This document shows, in pieces, positions 44,131-55,639 of a stretch of 64,000 bases of DNA. Below the pieces are notes generated by a model that saw nothing but the letters and a program-made list of their open reading frames with translations, was not told where the DNA came from and ran no database searches. The DNA comes from Rhodocollybia butyracea (Eukaryota; Basidiomycota; Agaricomycetes; Agaricales; Omphalotaceae): contig JADNRY010000094.1 in the NCBI GenBank assembly GCA_015501585.1, positions 62,001-126,000 on the forward strand, written 5' to 3'. How positions within the stretch are numbered: position 1 is the first letter of the stretch; each line of letters opens with the position of its first letter. Both the position numbers and the translations under genes were made by a program.

Positions 44131-46847
44131 ACACCTGGAACTGGACAGTGGATATTCTCTGATCCCCAGTTTGTTGAATGGAGAGAGGCTACATCTGGAA
44201 TGTTATGGATTCAGGGAAAAGGTAAGACTCTTTTGTAGAGTAATTTCAAATCTAATCATAGTGCTTCTAGTGGGCTCAGGCAAAACATTCCTTTCGTATG
44301 CATACAACATTGGTATGATTTCATATTTTATATTTCTCATGTGATTCTTTAGGGCAGCTATCATTGAAAACCTGCAAGCCAATCAAGCATTCCTGTGTTG
44401 CTACTACTATTTTGACAACCGGGATAACTCACACACTAAGACCAATGCTCGAGGCCTCCTTCAGTCCCTTTTGCTCCAAATGGCTACAAGGGATGAAACG
44501 GTTCATCCTGCCTTGCATGAGCTATATAGAAAATCTAACCATGGCCTTATGGAGCCTACTATAGCAGGACTAAGTGCTACTTTGGAAGTTGTTTCTAAAG
44601 ACTTGAGCCCAGTATACCTTGTGCTAGATGCCATGGATGAATGCAGTGAGGCAATTGATGTTCTTAAACATCTTGCCCATCTTAAGGAGAACCTCTGCAT
44701 AGCTGTAACCAGTCGATATTTGGCTGAGACAGTTGATGATGCATCCTGGTATATTCATCTTGATGATACAGAATCTTTTCGTCAGGATGTTGCTAAATAC
44801 CTGAAGGACAAATTCAGCCATCGGAAATTGCAGCCAGAACTGTTAAATGAAATAGTTGATCATTTAAATGAAAGTGCACAAGGACAGTAAGTACTCCAAA
44901 ATATTGAATAGCCTTGTAATCAACTTGATGTTTCAAAGGTTCCGTTGGGTTGACTGCCAAGTAACTGTGCTGCAACGGTGCAAGACATCCAAGGCCGTAC
45001 GGGAGGCACTGAACAAGTTACCCAAGACCCTGGCAGAAACATACACTCTGGCCATTGAACGAATGAATGAAAGTGAACATGTGCATGATGCAGGCACACT
45101 TCTTATGTGGTTAATCTATGCAATTGAACCACTTTCAGTTGCACAGGTCACAGAGATTCTTGCTGTAGACCTGGATGATCAAATATTTGATTCTGAAATG
45201 CGGTCCCTGGAGCTTGAGAATGGTACTTATGAGATATTGGATTCCACCTTGATAACTGTGGATGTGAAGAAAGTTGTAAAATTTGCACACAATTCAGTGA
45301 AAGAGTTTCTCACCCAAACCCATGCGGAGGTGAATATCCGCAAAGTGTTTGAAGTCAATGAGCACTTGGCCCATTCCATGATCTGTCAAACATGCCTTAT
45401 TTATCTGCTGCAGTTTAACAAAGAGGGGATGTTACCTAAGAAAGTAGATATGTTTAAGAAGTCATTTCCTTTAGGATTATATGCTGCAAAGCATTGGCCA
45501 TCACATATGAAAAGTCTAGGTGATGACATTGTTAAACACAAGCCTGCCAATGACCTTGCCATGTCACTGTTGAAAGACAGGAGTCAACTCATGTGAATTG
45601 GATTAGAATTCATGTTCTAAATCAAAGTTTTCAAAATCACAGGTTTGGGTGGAAAAGGTTTTCCAGAAGGGGAGCCTACCAACCAGCCTTGGATTCAAGG
45701 AGGATACAAGGCCAACTCTATTGCATGGCCGGCTTAAATATGGAAAGGATTGCTGAGCAGTTACTGGGGGAAAATCTTGTGGATGTAAATTGCAAAGGAG
45801 GAGAGGATGGAAATCCACTGCAGCTAGCTTGCAGGAGAGGACACTGGGATTTTGTCCAGCTTCTTCTCAATCACAAGGCAGATGTAAATGCCCAAGGAGG
45901 ACTGCATGGGACTGCACTCCAGGCAGCATCCTATGATGGAAAAAAGGATATTGTCCAGCTGCTTCTGGGGCACAATGCACGTGTAAATGCCAAAGGAGGA
46001 GGAGAGTATGGGAATGCGCTCCAGGCAGCCTCCTGGGTGGGAAAGAATGATATTGTCCAGCTGCTTCTGGAGCACAATGCAGATGTAAAAGCCCAAGGGG
46101 GAAAGTATGGGAATGCACTCCAGGCAGCTTCTAGTCAGGGAAACATGGATATTGTCCAGCTTCTTCTGGTGCATAAAGCAGATGTGAACATCCAAGGGGG
46201 ATACTATGGGAATGCACTCTATGCAGCTTCTAGTGAGGGAAACAAGAATATTGTCCAGTTGCTTCTGGAGCATAATGCAAATATAAATGCTCAACAGGGA
46301 GAGTATGGCAATGCACTCCAGGCAGCTTCCTGCAAAGGGGAAAAAGATATTGTCCAGCTGCTTCTGGAGTATAAGGCAGATGTAAATGCTCAAGGGGGAT
46401 ACTATGGGAATGCACTCCAGGCAGCTGCATGGAGGGGAAACAAAGATATTGTCCAGCTGCTTCTGGAGCATAAGGCAGATGTAAATGCCCAAGGGGGAGA
46501 GTATGGGAATGCACTCCAGGCAGCTTCCTGTGAGGGAAATGAGGATATTGTCCAGCTGCTTCTGGAGCATAAGGCAGATGTAAATGCCCAAGAGGGCTAC
46601 TATGGGAATCCACTCCATACAGCTTCTAGTGAGAGAAACAAGAATATTGTCCAGTTGCTTCTGAAGCACAATGCAGATGTAAATGCCAAAGGGGGGAAGT
46701 ATGGGAGTGCACTCCAGGCAGCTTCCTGCAAGGGAGAAAAAGATATTGTCCAGGTGCTTCTGGAGCACAATGCAGATGTAAATGCCAAAGGGGGAGAGCT
46801 CGGCAATGCACTCCAGGCAGCTTCCTGGAGGGGAAATAAGGGCCTGT

Positions 46848-47829
46848 TCGGCAACACAAGTCTAGATTTTGTTGGGATTTTGCCAGGTATTGCCACCATA
46901 TAAAAAAGCCATCAAACATTTGTAAGTATTACTCAGTTCAGCCGATTGAGCGCTCCGTGTAAACGTGCATGCTGTCAGCTGCTGTCAGATGTTTCTTCCG
47001 TGTTGAGGTCAACACCCCGCTCGATGCTCAGACATGCCCGCCGTTCTCAAATATAATTTTTACTTTAGGCTTCACTGACCTAGACAATATAGAGAAACAC
47101 AATTGCTTTTCCAATAACATACAATTACATTAAATTTGAAAGACGGTGACGAGAACATACAAACGACTGAGGGAGAAAGGATGATAGGTCCTGTATATAA
47201 CTAAGTACTCAAAACTGCCAAGCCATAGCTAGGCACTTGGATAAATGAAGATGTAGGATTAATAAGTAACAGAGAGAGGGGTAATCAATGACCTAACGGG
47301 AGGATAAACAAAATAAGATACGGAACACATCCCACCTACTCTGGAAGCAGAAAGGCAGGGGCAAGACTCCTAGGCCCGAAGTACTTCCTTCAACATTGTG
47401 TTTGAACAGAGAGAAAATTTGACCGTCAATTTTTAATTCCACATTTTGTATCAACAGAGCATCATAATTCTTGAGATGGGAATTGTTGGTGTCTTTGTGA
47501 TCTTTGCCATGATCTTTGCTGCTATCCATCATCACTTCCGCAAGTGGCGTGTTGCCTAATACCTTGAGGCTAGCCTCATACCAAAGTCTGAAAGTAGCTC
47601 ATTAACCTCAGTCGTTCCTATATTAATTGCGGCTGACGAAGAGAGCCGTTTGGCACCAAACGAGACGGTGCAAGAGGGGATGGTCCAGGCGCAGCCCAGA
47701 TCTATGCCGGATGAGAACTTGTCGACCTTTCAGACGGCGTAGATGGTTTCTACGAGAAGGTGGAAGCCTACGTCATCCACAGCAACGCAAATAGCACTGA
47801 GCACAAGGAAGAGGGGAGGTTTTGATTGA
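46848..47829. other. Non-NLR sequence after the ankyrin array; weak BTB-like frame
   Basis: It starts ggcctgttcggcaacac, which has the look of a transposon end, but no second end was found. A minus-strand frame at 47293-47535 (start MMMDSSKDHGKDHKD) contains DALLIQNVELKIDGQIFSLF, reminiscent of the first strand-helix of a fungal BTB/POZ domain; it is too short to be sure. Confidence 0.3.
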
Positions 47830-47837
47830 ATTGTAGC

Positions 47838-48420
47838 TAGTGATGTGCCAGCTGGGGCCTGGCTCAGAAGCCCTGGCTACGGCCAGGGCCTACCAAAATC
47901 CTGAGCCGGGCCCTACATGACGGCTAGGGCCCGGCTGGGGGCCGGCTCAAGGTACAGATTCAAAACTGGCCCAGGATACTTAAATAAATTAAAATACATT
48001 GCACTTTGACTACTTTCTGGTCTAAAATACACAACCTTCAATGGAGGAAACCCATATTCACTAAGGAGGGCTGTTCTGCACACCAATGGTGAGTCAGTTT
48101 GCAAACTTACGCAGTGTCAAACATGATGACAATGACTGTTTCTGCAGTAAAAAGGGGTAGACAATGTAACCTCACAAATTATATATTTGAGGTGTAAATA
48201 CTATGCATAAATCTGTTCATACAGCCTTGTATTTTCGCGGAATTTGCCTCGATAAATAAGCGCCCTGAGCCCCGGCCCCAGCCGCCGGCTCAGGGCTTTC
48301 AAAAATCTGAGCCGGGCCCTGAGCCCCCCTGAGCCCTAGAGATGGCTGGGGCCAGGCCCAGCTCAAATAGGGCCGGCTCAGAGGGCCCAACGGCTCAGAG
48401 CCCTAGCCAGCACATCACTA
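47838..48420. mobile_element. hAT MITE, 583 bp, perfect 8-bp TSD
   Basis: Terminal inverted repeat tagtgatgtgccagct at the left and agccagcacatcacta at the right, with GC-rich subterminal repeats (ggctcagaagccctgg, gccccggccccagccgccgg). The target duplication attgtagc is exact at 47830-47837 and 48421-48428. No coding capacity. Its ends are close to those of the hAT element at 9719-11692 (agtgttgtg), a plausible relative of its transposase source. Confidence 0.93.
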
Positions 48421-48428
48421 ATTGTAGC

Positions 48429-49300
48429 CTGTAGGGAAAATCCCTATGTAGTACTAACAAATGTTTGTTTGTCATTTTTATATCCTCTCTCTGTAACCGT
48501 TCCCTGTAACCATTCCTCTGCTATCTACTCATGCAAAGTTTCTATGTACTATCTTATTTATTAGTTGTCTCCTTGTAATTATTAACCCCAATGATTCTCA
48601 CCAAACAATTACAGTGATTATTGTTGTGGATTAAGTGATCTGGTACACTTGTGCACTCGGTTGTTAGACCTTTAGTACAATTGTCTGGGTCTCCCCCAGG
48701 ACCTCTACAGTATTTATACTACCTACAATACCTTCTAGAATGTTCCAGTACAGACTCAAATCTACAACAATTATTTGGCAAGGTATTGTAAGTACTAGCC
48801 GCAAGCATACCTGTATCGACGGTATTTGTACTCTACATTGACATACCAAGAGAGCCCCATATAGCCTGATGCTTGTCTTTGGACACCCAATAAGACCACG
48901 TCATTTACAGTTAGTGTTGGAAATACCAAGGAAAGAAGGAAGGAAGTGAATTACTCGGCATGGTCCAAGATCTGAACACCGGGGCAGCCAAAGCTCCCAT
49001 GGTCTTTGGGCTGACTGCTGTCAGACAGGGACAAGCTCGCAACTAGCTCCGAAACTGCTGCTGTAGATCCCTGGCTGGCGACAGCCACCAATTACTTACA
49101 GTACAGGCATTGTACATACTTATTTTACAATTTTAAATATATTTTATTATCTTCATGGCTTTTGCATATATTGAGTGGGAACGTATAGTGGGGTTGAATC
49201 ATATATTTTTAGAACGTCAAATATCCATTTTGCAACAATTGAAAAAGAAATTTGACAGGAGACAAGATAGCTTACATATGCCGCTTTATTTTTGTTTGCT
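48429..49300. other. Intergenic, possible LTR-like segment, no gene
   Basis: On the minus strand 48627-48913 runs from TGTAAATGACG to CCACAACA with a TATAAATACTG box inside, which would fit a solo LTR, but the flanks give no target duplication. Otherwise no structure was recognised. Confidence 0.3.
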
Positions 49301-49419
49301 GTGTATTTAACAGCATCAGGGCATAAGTTGTAGAAGTTATTAAAGAATGTATGCCGGTGAACAACCAGAGGGGCATTGTAACACTTCCGTGGGTCGATCC
49401 ATTGACCTCGCGGAAAAAT

Positions 49420-49475
49420 GGAACTAGCGGGGCTCGCACCCGCGCCTGCCGTGCTAACTACTACACTATAGTCCC
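49420..49475 (-). ncRNA. tRNA-like sequence lacking an anticodon arm
   Basis: On the minus strand the 7-bp acceptor halves GGGACTA and TAGTTCC pair. TAGTGTAGTAGTTAGCAC has the form of a D-arm and A box, and GCGGGTGCGAGCCCCGC forms a perfect T-arm with a 7-nt loop and a B-box-like sequence. Only about 7 nt lie where the anticodon stem-loop should be, so this cannot be a working tRNA. It is a tRNA pseudogene or a SINE-like head, in the 3' flank of the LINE. Confidence 0.55.
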
Positions 49476-50956
49476 ATGTTACCGTAGTGTTTTCTAGGGA
49501 CTAATGCCCAGAGTAGCCGGGTTAACACCTAACCCTGAGGATCTATCAACAGCCGGACTACGGGCCGTTACAGGCATGCGTGCATTCTAGGAGTGCATGT
49601 TCAGGTGTTTCAACCCATAGTTTGCAGAATCTGCATAAGCGTTCATCGTGAGGTACATGTGTGCAATGGTTGTCAGTCCATGTGAGTCTTACCACAGCCA
49701 GGGAGTGATCTCCAGCAATGAGCCAAGTCATGGCTTTTTGGTGTTGACTATTGTCAATATCTTTTAAGTATGTCCACAGACAGCTATCACGGTATTTGGT
49801 CTCACCATTAGCTGTAGGTTTATTTTCGCAGTTGAATAAGGTAAGATCGCTTTTTGACGCGCTCTAGTTCATCCTGAATCCAAGTATTAGTACTGCTTGT
49901 TATAGCTTTATCAAATTTCCCAGGTATTGTTCCATCAGTGGCAATGGTTAGGGATTCATTGGAAGGAAGTTTGTAGTTAGGTAACCATGTACTGATAACT
50001 TCCTTTAAGTCCCCAAACCAAGATTTTTTACCTGCAGTGTTAAGTGCAATGCTTTCATATAATGCAGCTCTGACAAACATGTCAGGAGTGCGGTCCAGGA
50101 AGCATTGTAATGCACTGAGTGCCAGTTCTAGTTGTCTAAGTTGAATTGGAGGATGTCGAGCTTCATGCACATCTACACACGAAACTTGTCATATTATCTA
50201 AGTATCTTTACAGTATATAATCTACGTACTCATACTGAGACAACAGAGATCTCTTTCTTCCCAACCACCACCACTACTTCAGTACCTCAGAGATACCTCC
50301 CAGAGACGAGTAGGGACTGACCAAATCACAGGCAGATCCCCGTCAAACTCGATACTTGATTCCAAGTATAGACTCAGTCAATGTATCTCAAGGAATGCCT
50401 GTTTCTGTATATATTGACACCTTAATGGAGGTTTTTGATAGTCCTAACAGTCTACAAAAGAATGCCAGTTGGACTCCTACAAGGTGGTCTGTGAGTGCCT
50501 TGCTAGTGTCCATTGCAACTTCGCAGCCATAAATTAAATGGGGATCAATGCATCCTGTGTATAATATTTTTCCCTCATGAGCTGGGAGGGCACCAATCAT
50601 TGACTCTATGTGTAGGGACTGCATGTCCAATTTTGCGGGCTTTTTTAGCTTTTTCCATGTAGTGTAACTCAAGCACAGATAAAAAGTTTCTGTAGGGACC
50701 AGATCTATAGGTCATCCCAACATATGTATATTTATCCACAATTTTTATTTGCTCACCATTGAAGTAAAATATGGGCATGAGACGTGGGACTGGGGAGCAG
50801 GTCCATGATATCCAATTGCAGATTTAATTGCATTTATCAAGAGGAAGTTGTTACCACAGTATGTGTAGAACAGATTCATTTTACACTGTAGGCCTTCTGG
50901 AGACAATGGAAGTAGCAGAAGATCATCAGCTTGCTCAAGATGTGATATTGCAATTC

Positions 50957-51481
50957 CAAGGGGTATTCAAAAATTTAAGCGCTGACATGACCTTGGGGGG
51001 GGGGGGGGGGTCTAAAGTTGGCTTATGGCCGAAAGTTCTGACTTTACATAACTGTGTTCTAATGGTGATTAAATGATGCACAAATGCTTTTTGTAGCCTT
51101 TTAACACATATTTGGGTGTCACCAGCCTAAAATGTAGTCAGAAAAGGCCAAAAACCAAGTTTCCTTCTTAATTGGGCTTGGAACATGGTACCAATGACTC
51201 TGAACTTGCTGCCAAAAAAGTTGACTGTGCAACTGATAGCTATAATACCACTCAAATCTTCATGTCACAGATAGGTAATTGTCAAAACATGCCTACACTG
51301 CTGGCAATATTGCATGCCAGGTAGTGCCGGTGCTGACAAATACTACATGCCGGCGAGGCCGACTACTAGGGGTGGGAAAATTTTTCTATATAAGGAGCAG
51401 GGGGAGGGGGGGGGGGCCTAAAAATTCCTTATGGCCGAAAAATAAGGTCATGTCTGGCCTTAAGATTTTGAATACCCCTTG
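50957..51481. mobile_element. 525-bp MITE with 'caaggggtattcaaaa' ends, 8-bp TSD
   Basis: Inverted ends caaggggtattcaaaa and ttttgaatacccctt(g). The target duplication tgcaattc is exact at 50949-50956 and 51482-51489. The interior has two poly-G runs (about 50995-51010 and 51402-51416) placed symmetrically and followed in both arms by a cttatggccgaaa motif. Length of the target duplication fits hAT. It interrupts the LINE reverse transcriptase a few codons before the catalytic Asp-Asp. Confidence 0.9.
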
Positions 51482-53700
51482 TGCAATTCCTGCAAGCATA
51501 ATGTCATCATCTGTGACTGGGATGTGGAGGTCTCCAAAGAATATTATCCAGAACTCTGATGACATTGTGTCTCCAGTGAGGATGCCTATTCCAGAGGTGA
51601 TATCATCTTTGGAAAATTCGCCTTCATGTCTAACTCGGTACCGCATCAGCTCATAGATCATTCGCATCCAGTCAAGTAATCTACCAGCAGCACCTAGATC
51701 TCTGAGCTTTCGCCATAGGGTTGATTGGTCTACCGATGGAAATGCATTACAGATGTCTACACTTGCCACCCAGAGAGTTTTTCCCATTGATCTGGCTTTT
51801 TCTATTGCAGCACGCAGGATAAAAGAGTTATTATTTGTGTGGTATTTCTTGCGAAATCCATTTTGGGAGGGGGGGATGATATTTCTAGTGTCTGCCCATT
51901 GTGTAAAGTGATGCATTATGAGGAGCGTAACAAATTTAAGCATACAGCTCTCAAGAGCAACTCCTCGGTAGCTGGTTGGATCTGTACTGGGCTTATCCTT
52001 TTTCAGAATTCCCACAAGTATGCTGGTCACCCAAGAAGTGGGGCATTCTCTTCTGGCTCTGCATCCATTGATAAGATGTAGTAACTTGGTACTGTCCATC
52101 TCAATTATTTCTTTGTAGTGAACTTGATCAATCCCAGTGGTGCTTTTAGCAGAGTGTTTTTCAAGCTTAACCTTTGCGTTATTAATGTCATTGGTGGTGA
52201 ATGGTGAGTCAAAGAATTGTTCCGGGGTGGAATCTGTGGTTATATTAGGAATATCATCCGCAATCACTTTATTTGCTGCCATCAGGGGCAAATTGAAGGA
52301 AGCTGGAGTTGGAATAAGGGGGTTCATGTGTGCTTCAAACGTGGAAGTGAGTTGGTTTGCTGACACTGGGGAGCTTTGGGATTTTGGCTGTGCCAGGCTG
52401 ATAAATTTTTTTCCAGAACAGGGCAGAGTTTTTGGCAGAAGACTTGAAGTTGTGCCTGTGTTTGTCTCTTATTGCCAGTACCTGACTTCTGCAAGCAATT
52501 GTGTGCTATTTGCACTATCAGATTTTTGCAGTGGTGGTGGTGTGTTGGTGGATATTTTATTCAAGCCACCAGATTTAGGTTCCCAATGGGTAGACTTGGC
52601 ATTGGTGTGAATGCAGAGATGTTTGTATTTGTTAGTGCCTTCAAGGCCAGTTGGTGAGCTTGAAGAGAATGTTTAGTGATCAATGAGGGGGTGAGCATGA
52701 GGTGAACCAGGGCAATTTGTTCCCTAATGTGCACTGTAATGGATTGTAGGAGGTCGCCATTGGCACACAACCAATCTAATTTGGCATTTTGTGGTGCATT
52801 GTGGGTTAGCGCATTGATTGCAAACTCCAATGGGGAGTATATAATCAGTGATCTGTTTGCTGGGCAGGCGCGTATTGCAATCCATAGAGCATAGGTATGT
52901 GCATGGTTGAGTGATAATGATGGTCCAGGAATTCGGAGTGAGGTATTGAAGGTTGAGTTCTGGCCATAGAATATGCCTACTGTTCCTATTGATAGGGGAG
53001 TTGACCATGTGGCACTGGTATACAACGCTAGTGTGCTTTCATTTGGTGATAGGTCTCGTGGTAGGAGGCCGTATATTTTTGCTAGGGGATCATCGCTATC
53101 TTTTACATGTGAGTTGATTACATTGATAAACATCCTGTCAAGTTCTGTGTCTGTTGGAAGTTCATAGGGTGTACTGGTTCGCTTCCGTTTTCTGACTGTT
53201 AGTGAGGACTCAGATGTAGCGGTCCAGTTTATTTTAATGACAATGGGAGCATGGTCTGACCATTCAGATTCATGATCACCTACTGAAAATGACATTATGT
53301 TGGAGTACATTGCTTGATTTACAATCGCTAAATCAATCACACTACTGCCGCGCGGCTGGAAGGAGGTGCATCGAGCAGCTTTTTGACCAAATCTATGCAT
53401 GCCATTGAGTACCATGAGATCGAGATCTCTCCCCAGTGATAGTAGGGCTCTGCCTCGTGTGGTAATGTTGCCTGAGGCACGGCTAGGAGCTTCTGGCATC
53501 ATTTGTTCAGACCCTATGCGGGCATTTGCATCTGTCATGACCAGGAGAGGCATGGACATGAGACACTGCTGTTAGATTTTCACATAGTGTATCAAACGGA
53601 TGGTGGTTTGTAAACTCTGTCCATGATGTGGAGTTTTCAGGTAGTATATAGGAGATGAGCAGTATCATTCCGTCTACATTTAATGCAAGGGTATCTGTAC

Positions 53701-54335
53701 TAGAGATGTCCACGAGTCCAAGTCTTCACAAGTAAGATCCGTGGGAAAACCCGCAAGTATGCGACTCGCAGATCCCAGGATCCGTTTCCCACGGGTCACA
53801 AGTTAGACATTTGCAATTTTCGGTTGACTTGCAAGTACTTGTATGACTTGTGCAAGCAATATGAACTCATATATTTGTTGTTGATGATCAAAACTTACAG
53901 TAGTTAATAGTATCATATTTATTATAGTACTTATCAAGTACTGCCACATATGTTTGAGGTTGTAGACAGCTCACGGCGATTGAGCGCTTATTTTAGCGCT
54001 CAATCGCCGTGAGCTGTCTACAACCCAAAGCCTAACTGTCAGTACATTTTTACTTCATACCATAGTATGAAATTAGTGTAACAAGTAAAGTACAGGTTTT
54101 TAATGGCATTATACACTGTATCCAAGTAAATAATGGTAAATACTTGTGAATATAGCTGTAACTACTTGTTTAGTGTGCAGATCCACAAGTACTTGTGAAA
54201 CCCGCAAGTAATACTTGTGAGTCAATGACCCGTTTCCCACGAGTCAGCCGCGGGTCACGAGTCAGGCCTTTTAGGCCACAAGTACTTGCGCTCTGGATCC
54301 AAGTATACTTGGATCTGGACTCGTGGACATCTCTA
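53701..54335. mobile_element. 635-bp hAT MITE in the LINE endonuclease, 8-bp TSD
   Basis: Ends tagagatgtccacgagtcc and ggactcgtggacatctcta are exact complements. The target duplication atctgtac is exact at 53693-53700 and 54336-54343. Subterminal parts carry inverted cccacgggtc/gacccgtttcccac and many acttgcaagtac-like half palindromes, the usual hAT transposase-binding pattern. No coding capacity. A perfect hairpin lies at its centre. Decayed relatives lie at 1157 and 567. Confidence 0.93.
53959..54024. repeat. Perfect 30-bp hairpin with 6-nt loop
   Basis: The arms 53959-53988 (gttgtagacagctcacggcg to gagcgct) and 53995-54024 are exact reverse complements around the loop tatttt. A perfect match of this length inside an otherwise degenerate MITE means it is recent or under constraint. 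The core gattgagcgct also occurs near 46953-46963. Confidence 0.9.
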
Positions 54336-54773
54336 ATCTGTACCAGATAGGCTTTTGATCTGGGTGGTATGGAGTTCCTCACGTACAAAGGCTTATGATA
54401 ACACCACCCCAAGGGCGTTGGAGATCTTCAGGAGCTGGGCGAGAGATAATAAACATTTTGTAGCCTTTAGGCAGGCATATGCATTCATGTTCATCAGGGC
54501 GTAAGGCTAAGTGAGTTTCTTGCATAAGAAATATATGGTATTTTGTTATGTCAGAGACGAAGTCAGGGCAGTCGAGTTTTAGCCAAACATTTCCTTTTAT
54601 ATTCCACATTTTAACAAGAATAGGTAGGCATTTATGTACATTATTATCGTAGAAGGGACCGGAAATAGAAGAATGATTCGAAAATGTATACGGCGTAAGT
54701 AAGGTATCAACTGCCTAATTTAAAAACCCCGTACGATGGTGACATTCTCATATCCAATAGGTGGTTTTGCAAT

Positions 54774-55612
54774 CTACAACTTGAAAAAGTCTTGAGCGTC
54801 TGAAGCTTTTAACCAAGTCAGAGTGAACGTGAGGGACCCGTCTCTTTCACCCTTTCCTTTAACACCCCGTTTAAGGTGAGCGATTTTACCACTACCTCCA
54901 GTTAGCTTGTCACAGAAGGCTCGAGCTAACCCATCCCACTGCCCTTTTGGAACGTCTTTGTAGGCGATTGGGCTTAGGGAGACAAATGAGGGCTCGACTG
55001 AGTTGACCGGCGTTGGAGCCGGAACAGGGGTGGGACCGAATGAGCTGGCTGGAGCGGGATACGGCGTGGGTGCCAGAGCAGGAATGAGTGAGGTAGCCGG
55101 AGCGGCTGGGTATGGGTATGAAGGCTGGCGATAAGGGGCGGCCGTCTGTACTGTAGGCTGTGGAGCCGGTAAAGCAGCTGGGGTAAACGAGTATGGGGAT
55201 GGAGTAAAATCCATCGGTACCGAACGCTGCTGAGGGAGCTAGGGAGTGGGTGACGGCGTGAGCGTGTGCGGGAATGAGGTATGATGCGACGGAGCTGCTG
55301 TACTAAAGTCAGTGCGAGGCCGCTTCCGTTCTCACTCCTCGGCGTCACTGACTTGAGAGATTAGGCTGTTTTGTGTGTTCTGGAGACCATTGATTAAGGC
55401 CTCTAGGCGTTGTACATCAGCGCATCAGCACCGACTTGTGCCGCCAGGGCATTGTGAGCTGCGTGAGCGGATGCGATGGAGTCATTTAGCGTTTGGATAT
55501 GCTGATGGTGAGCGGCGAGACTTTGGTAGATAGAGGTGATACTCGTGATGGTACTGTCTACCTGACTACGCAGAACATATTTTGGCATTTTACAGGAGGA
55601 ATATGCGACCAT
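54774..55612 (-). pseudogene. LINE ORF1 (gag-like), frameshifted
   Basis: The N-terminus MVAYSSCKMPKYVLRSQVD is followed by a predicted coiled coil (TSIYQSLAAHHQHIQTLND). A frameshift near 55425 (GADALMYNA in one frame, DVQRLEALINGLQN in the other) and a stop near 55336 break it. The rest is Pro/Ala/Tyr-rich (YPYPAAPATSLIPALAPTPY) and ends VSLSPIAYKDVPKGQWDGLA.. LTFTLTWLKASDAQDFFKL. It would bind the element RNA. Confidence 0.65.
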
Positions 55613-55639
55613 CTCTAGTCAAATATCCCGAGCTCCCCG

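Larger units (their letters stand above)
42047..46903 (+). pseudogene. NACHT-ankyrin NLR-like gene, locus 2, split by an LTR element
   Basis: Paralogue of locus 1. Exons: 42047-42087, 42141-42176, 42234-42331, 42388-42475 continued at 44136-44221, 44271-44312, 44358-44886, and 44939 to the end. The protein starts MTERTEPSLGRYFG; the segment IRKWLKAPDPSTNF precedes the P-loop (exon 5, GSGKTF); Walker B is VYLVLDAMDEC. A deletion at about 45588 (QL|MW where locus 1 has QLTYVNW) shifts the frame. From 45593 an open frame holds ten full ankyrin repeats and part of an eleventh (YGNALQAASWRGNKDIVQLL type). The array stops at about 46846, where unrelated sequence beginning ggcctgttcggcaacac takes over and supplies the last 18 codons. 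With the LTR element spliced out of the DNA the exon would be intact; the frameshift would still break it. Confidence 0.88.
49571..54609 (-). pseudogene. LINE ORF2: endonuclease, RNase H-like segment, reverse transcriptase
   Basis: APE-type endonuclease: MWNIKGNVWLKLD, MQETHL, MTDANAR, VIDLAIVN, WSDHAPI (54609 to about 53250). Next comes an RNase H-like fold, GTVGIFYGQNSTFNTSLRIP to HNAPQNAKLDWLCANGDLL (about 53040-52740), placed before the polymerase and lacking all four usual acidic residues. The reverse transcriptase starts near 52290, with TTGIDQVHYKEI, TSYRGVAL, NGFRKKYHT and SVDICNAFPSVDQSTLW; the catalytic EQADDLLLL lies at about 50930-50905, just after the second MITE. The C-terminus holds LCRFCK..ETPEHALLEC (about 49650-49595), a zinc knuckle typical of these LINEs. 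Frame breaks occur at about 54400, 53560, 52500 and 50750. Confidence 0.85.
49300..55620 (-). mobile_element. Tad-like non-LTR retrotransposon (LINE)
   Basis: ORF1 and ORF2 lie on the minus strand in the usual order: ORF1, endonuclease, an RNase H-like segment, reverse transcriptase, C-terminal zinc knuckle. Two MITEs (53701-54335 and 50957-51481) are inserted in ORF2, each with an exact 8-bp target duplication. The 3' end is uncertain; the tRNA-like segment at 49420-49475 may belong to its 3' UTR. Several frameshifts show that it is dead. Confidence 0.85.

Noticed and set aside
48627..48913. Second solo LTR on the minus strand
   Set aside because: TG..CA ends and a TATAAATA box are there, but the 5-bp flanks (attat and gttag) do not match and no PBS or partner was found.
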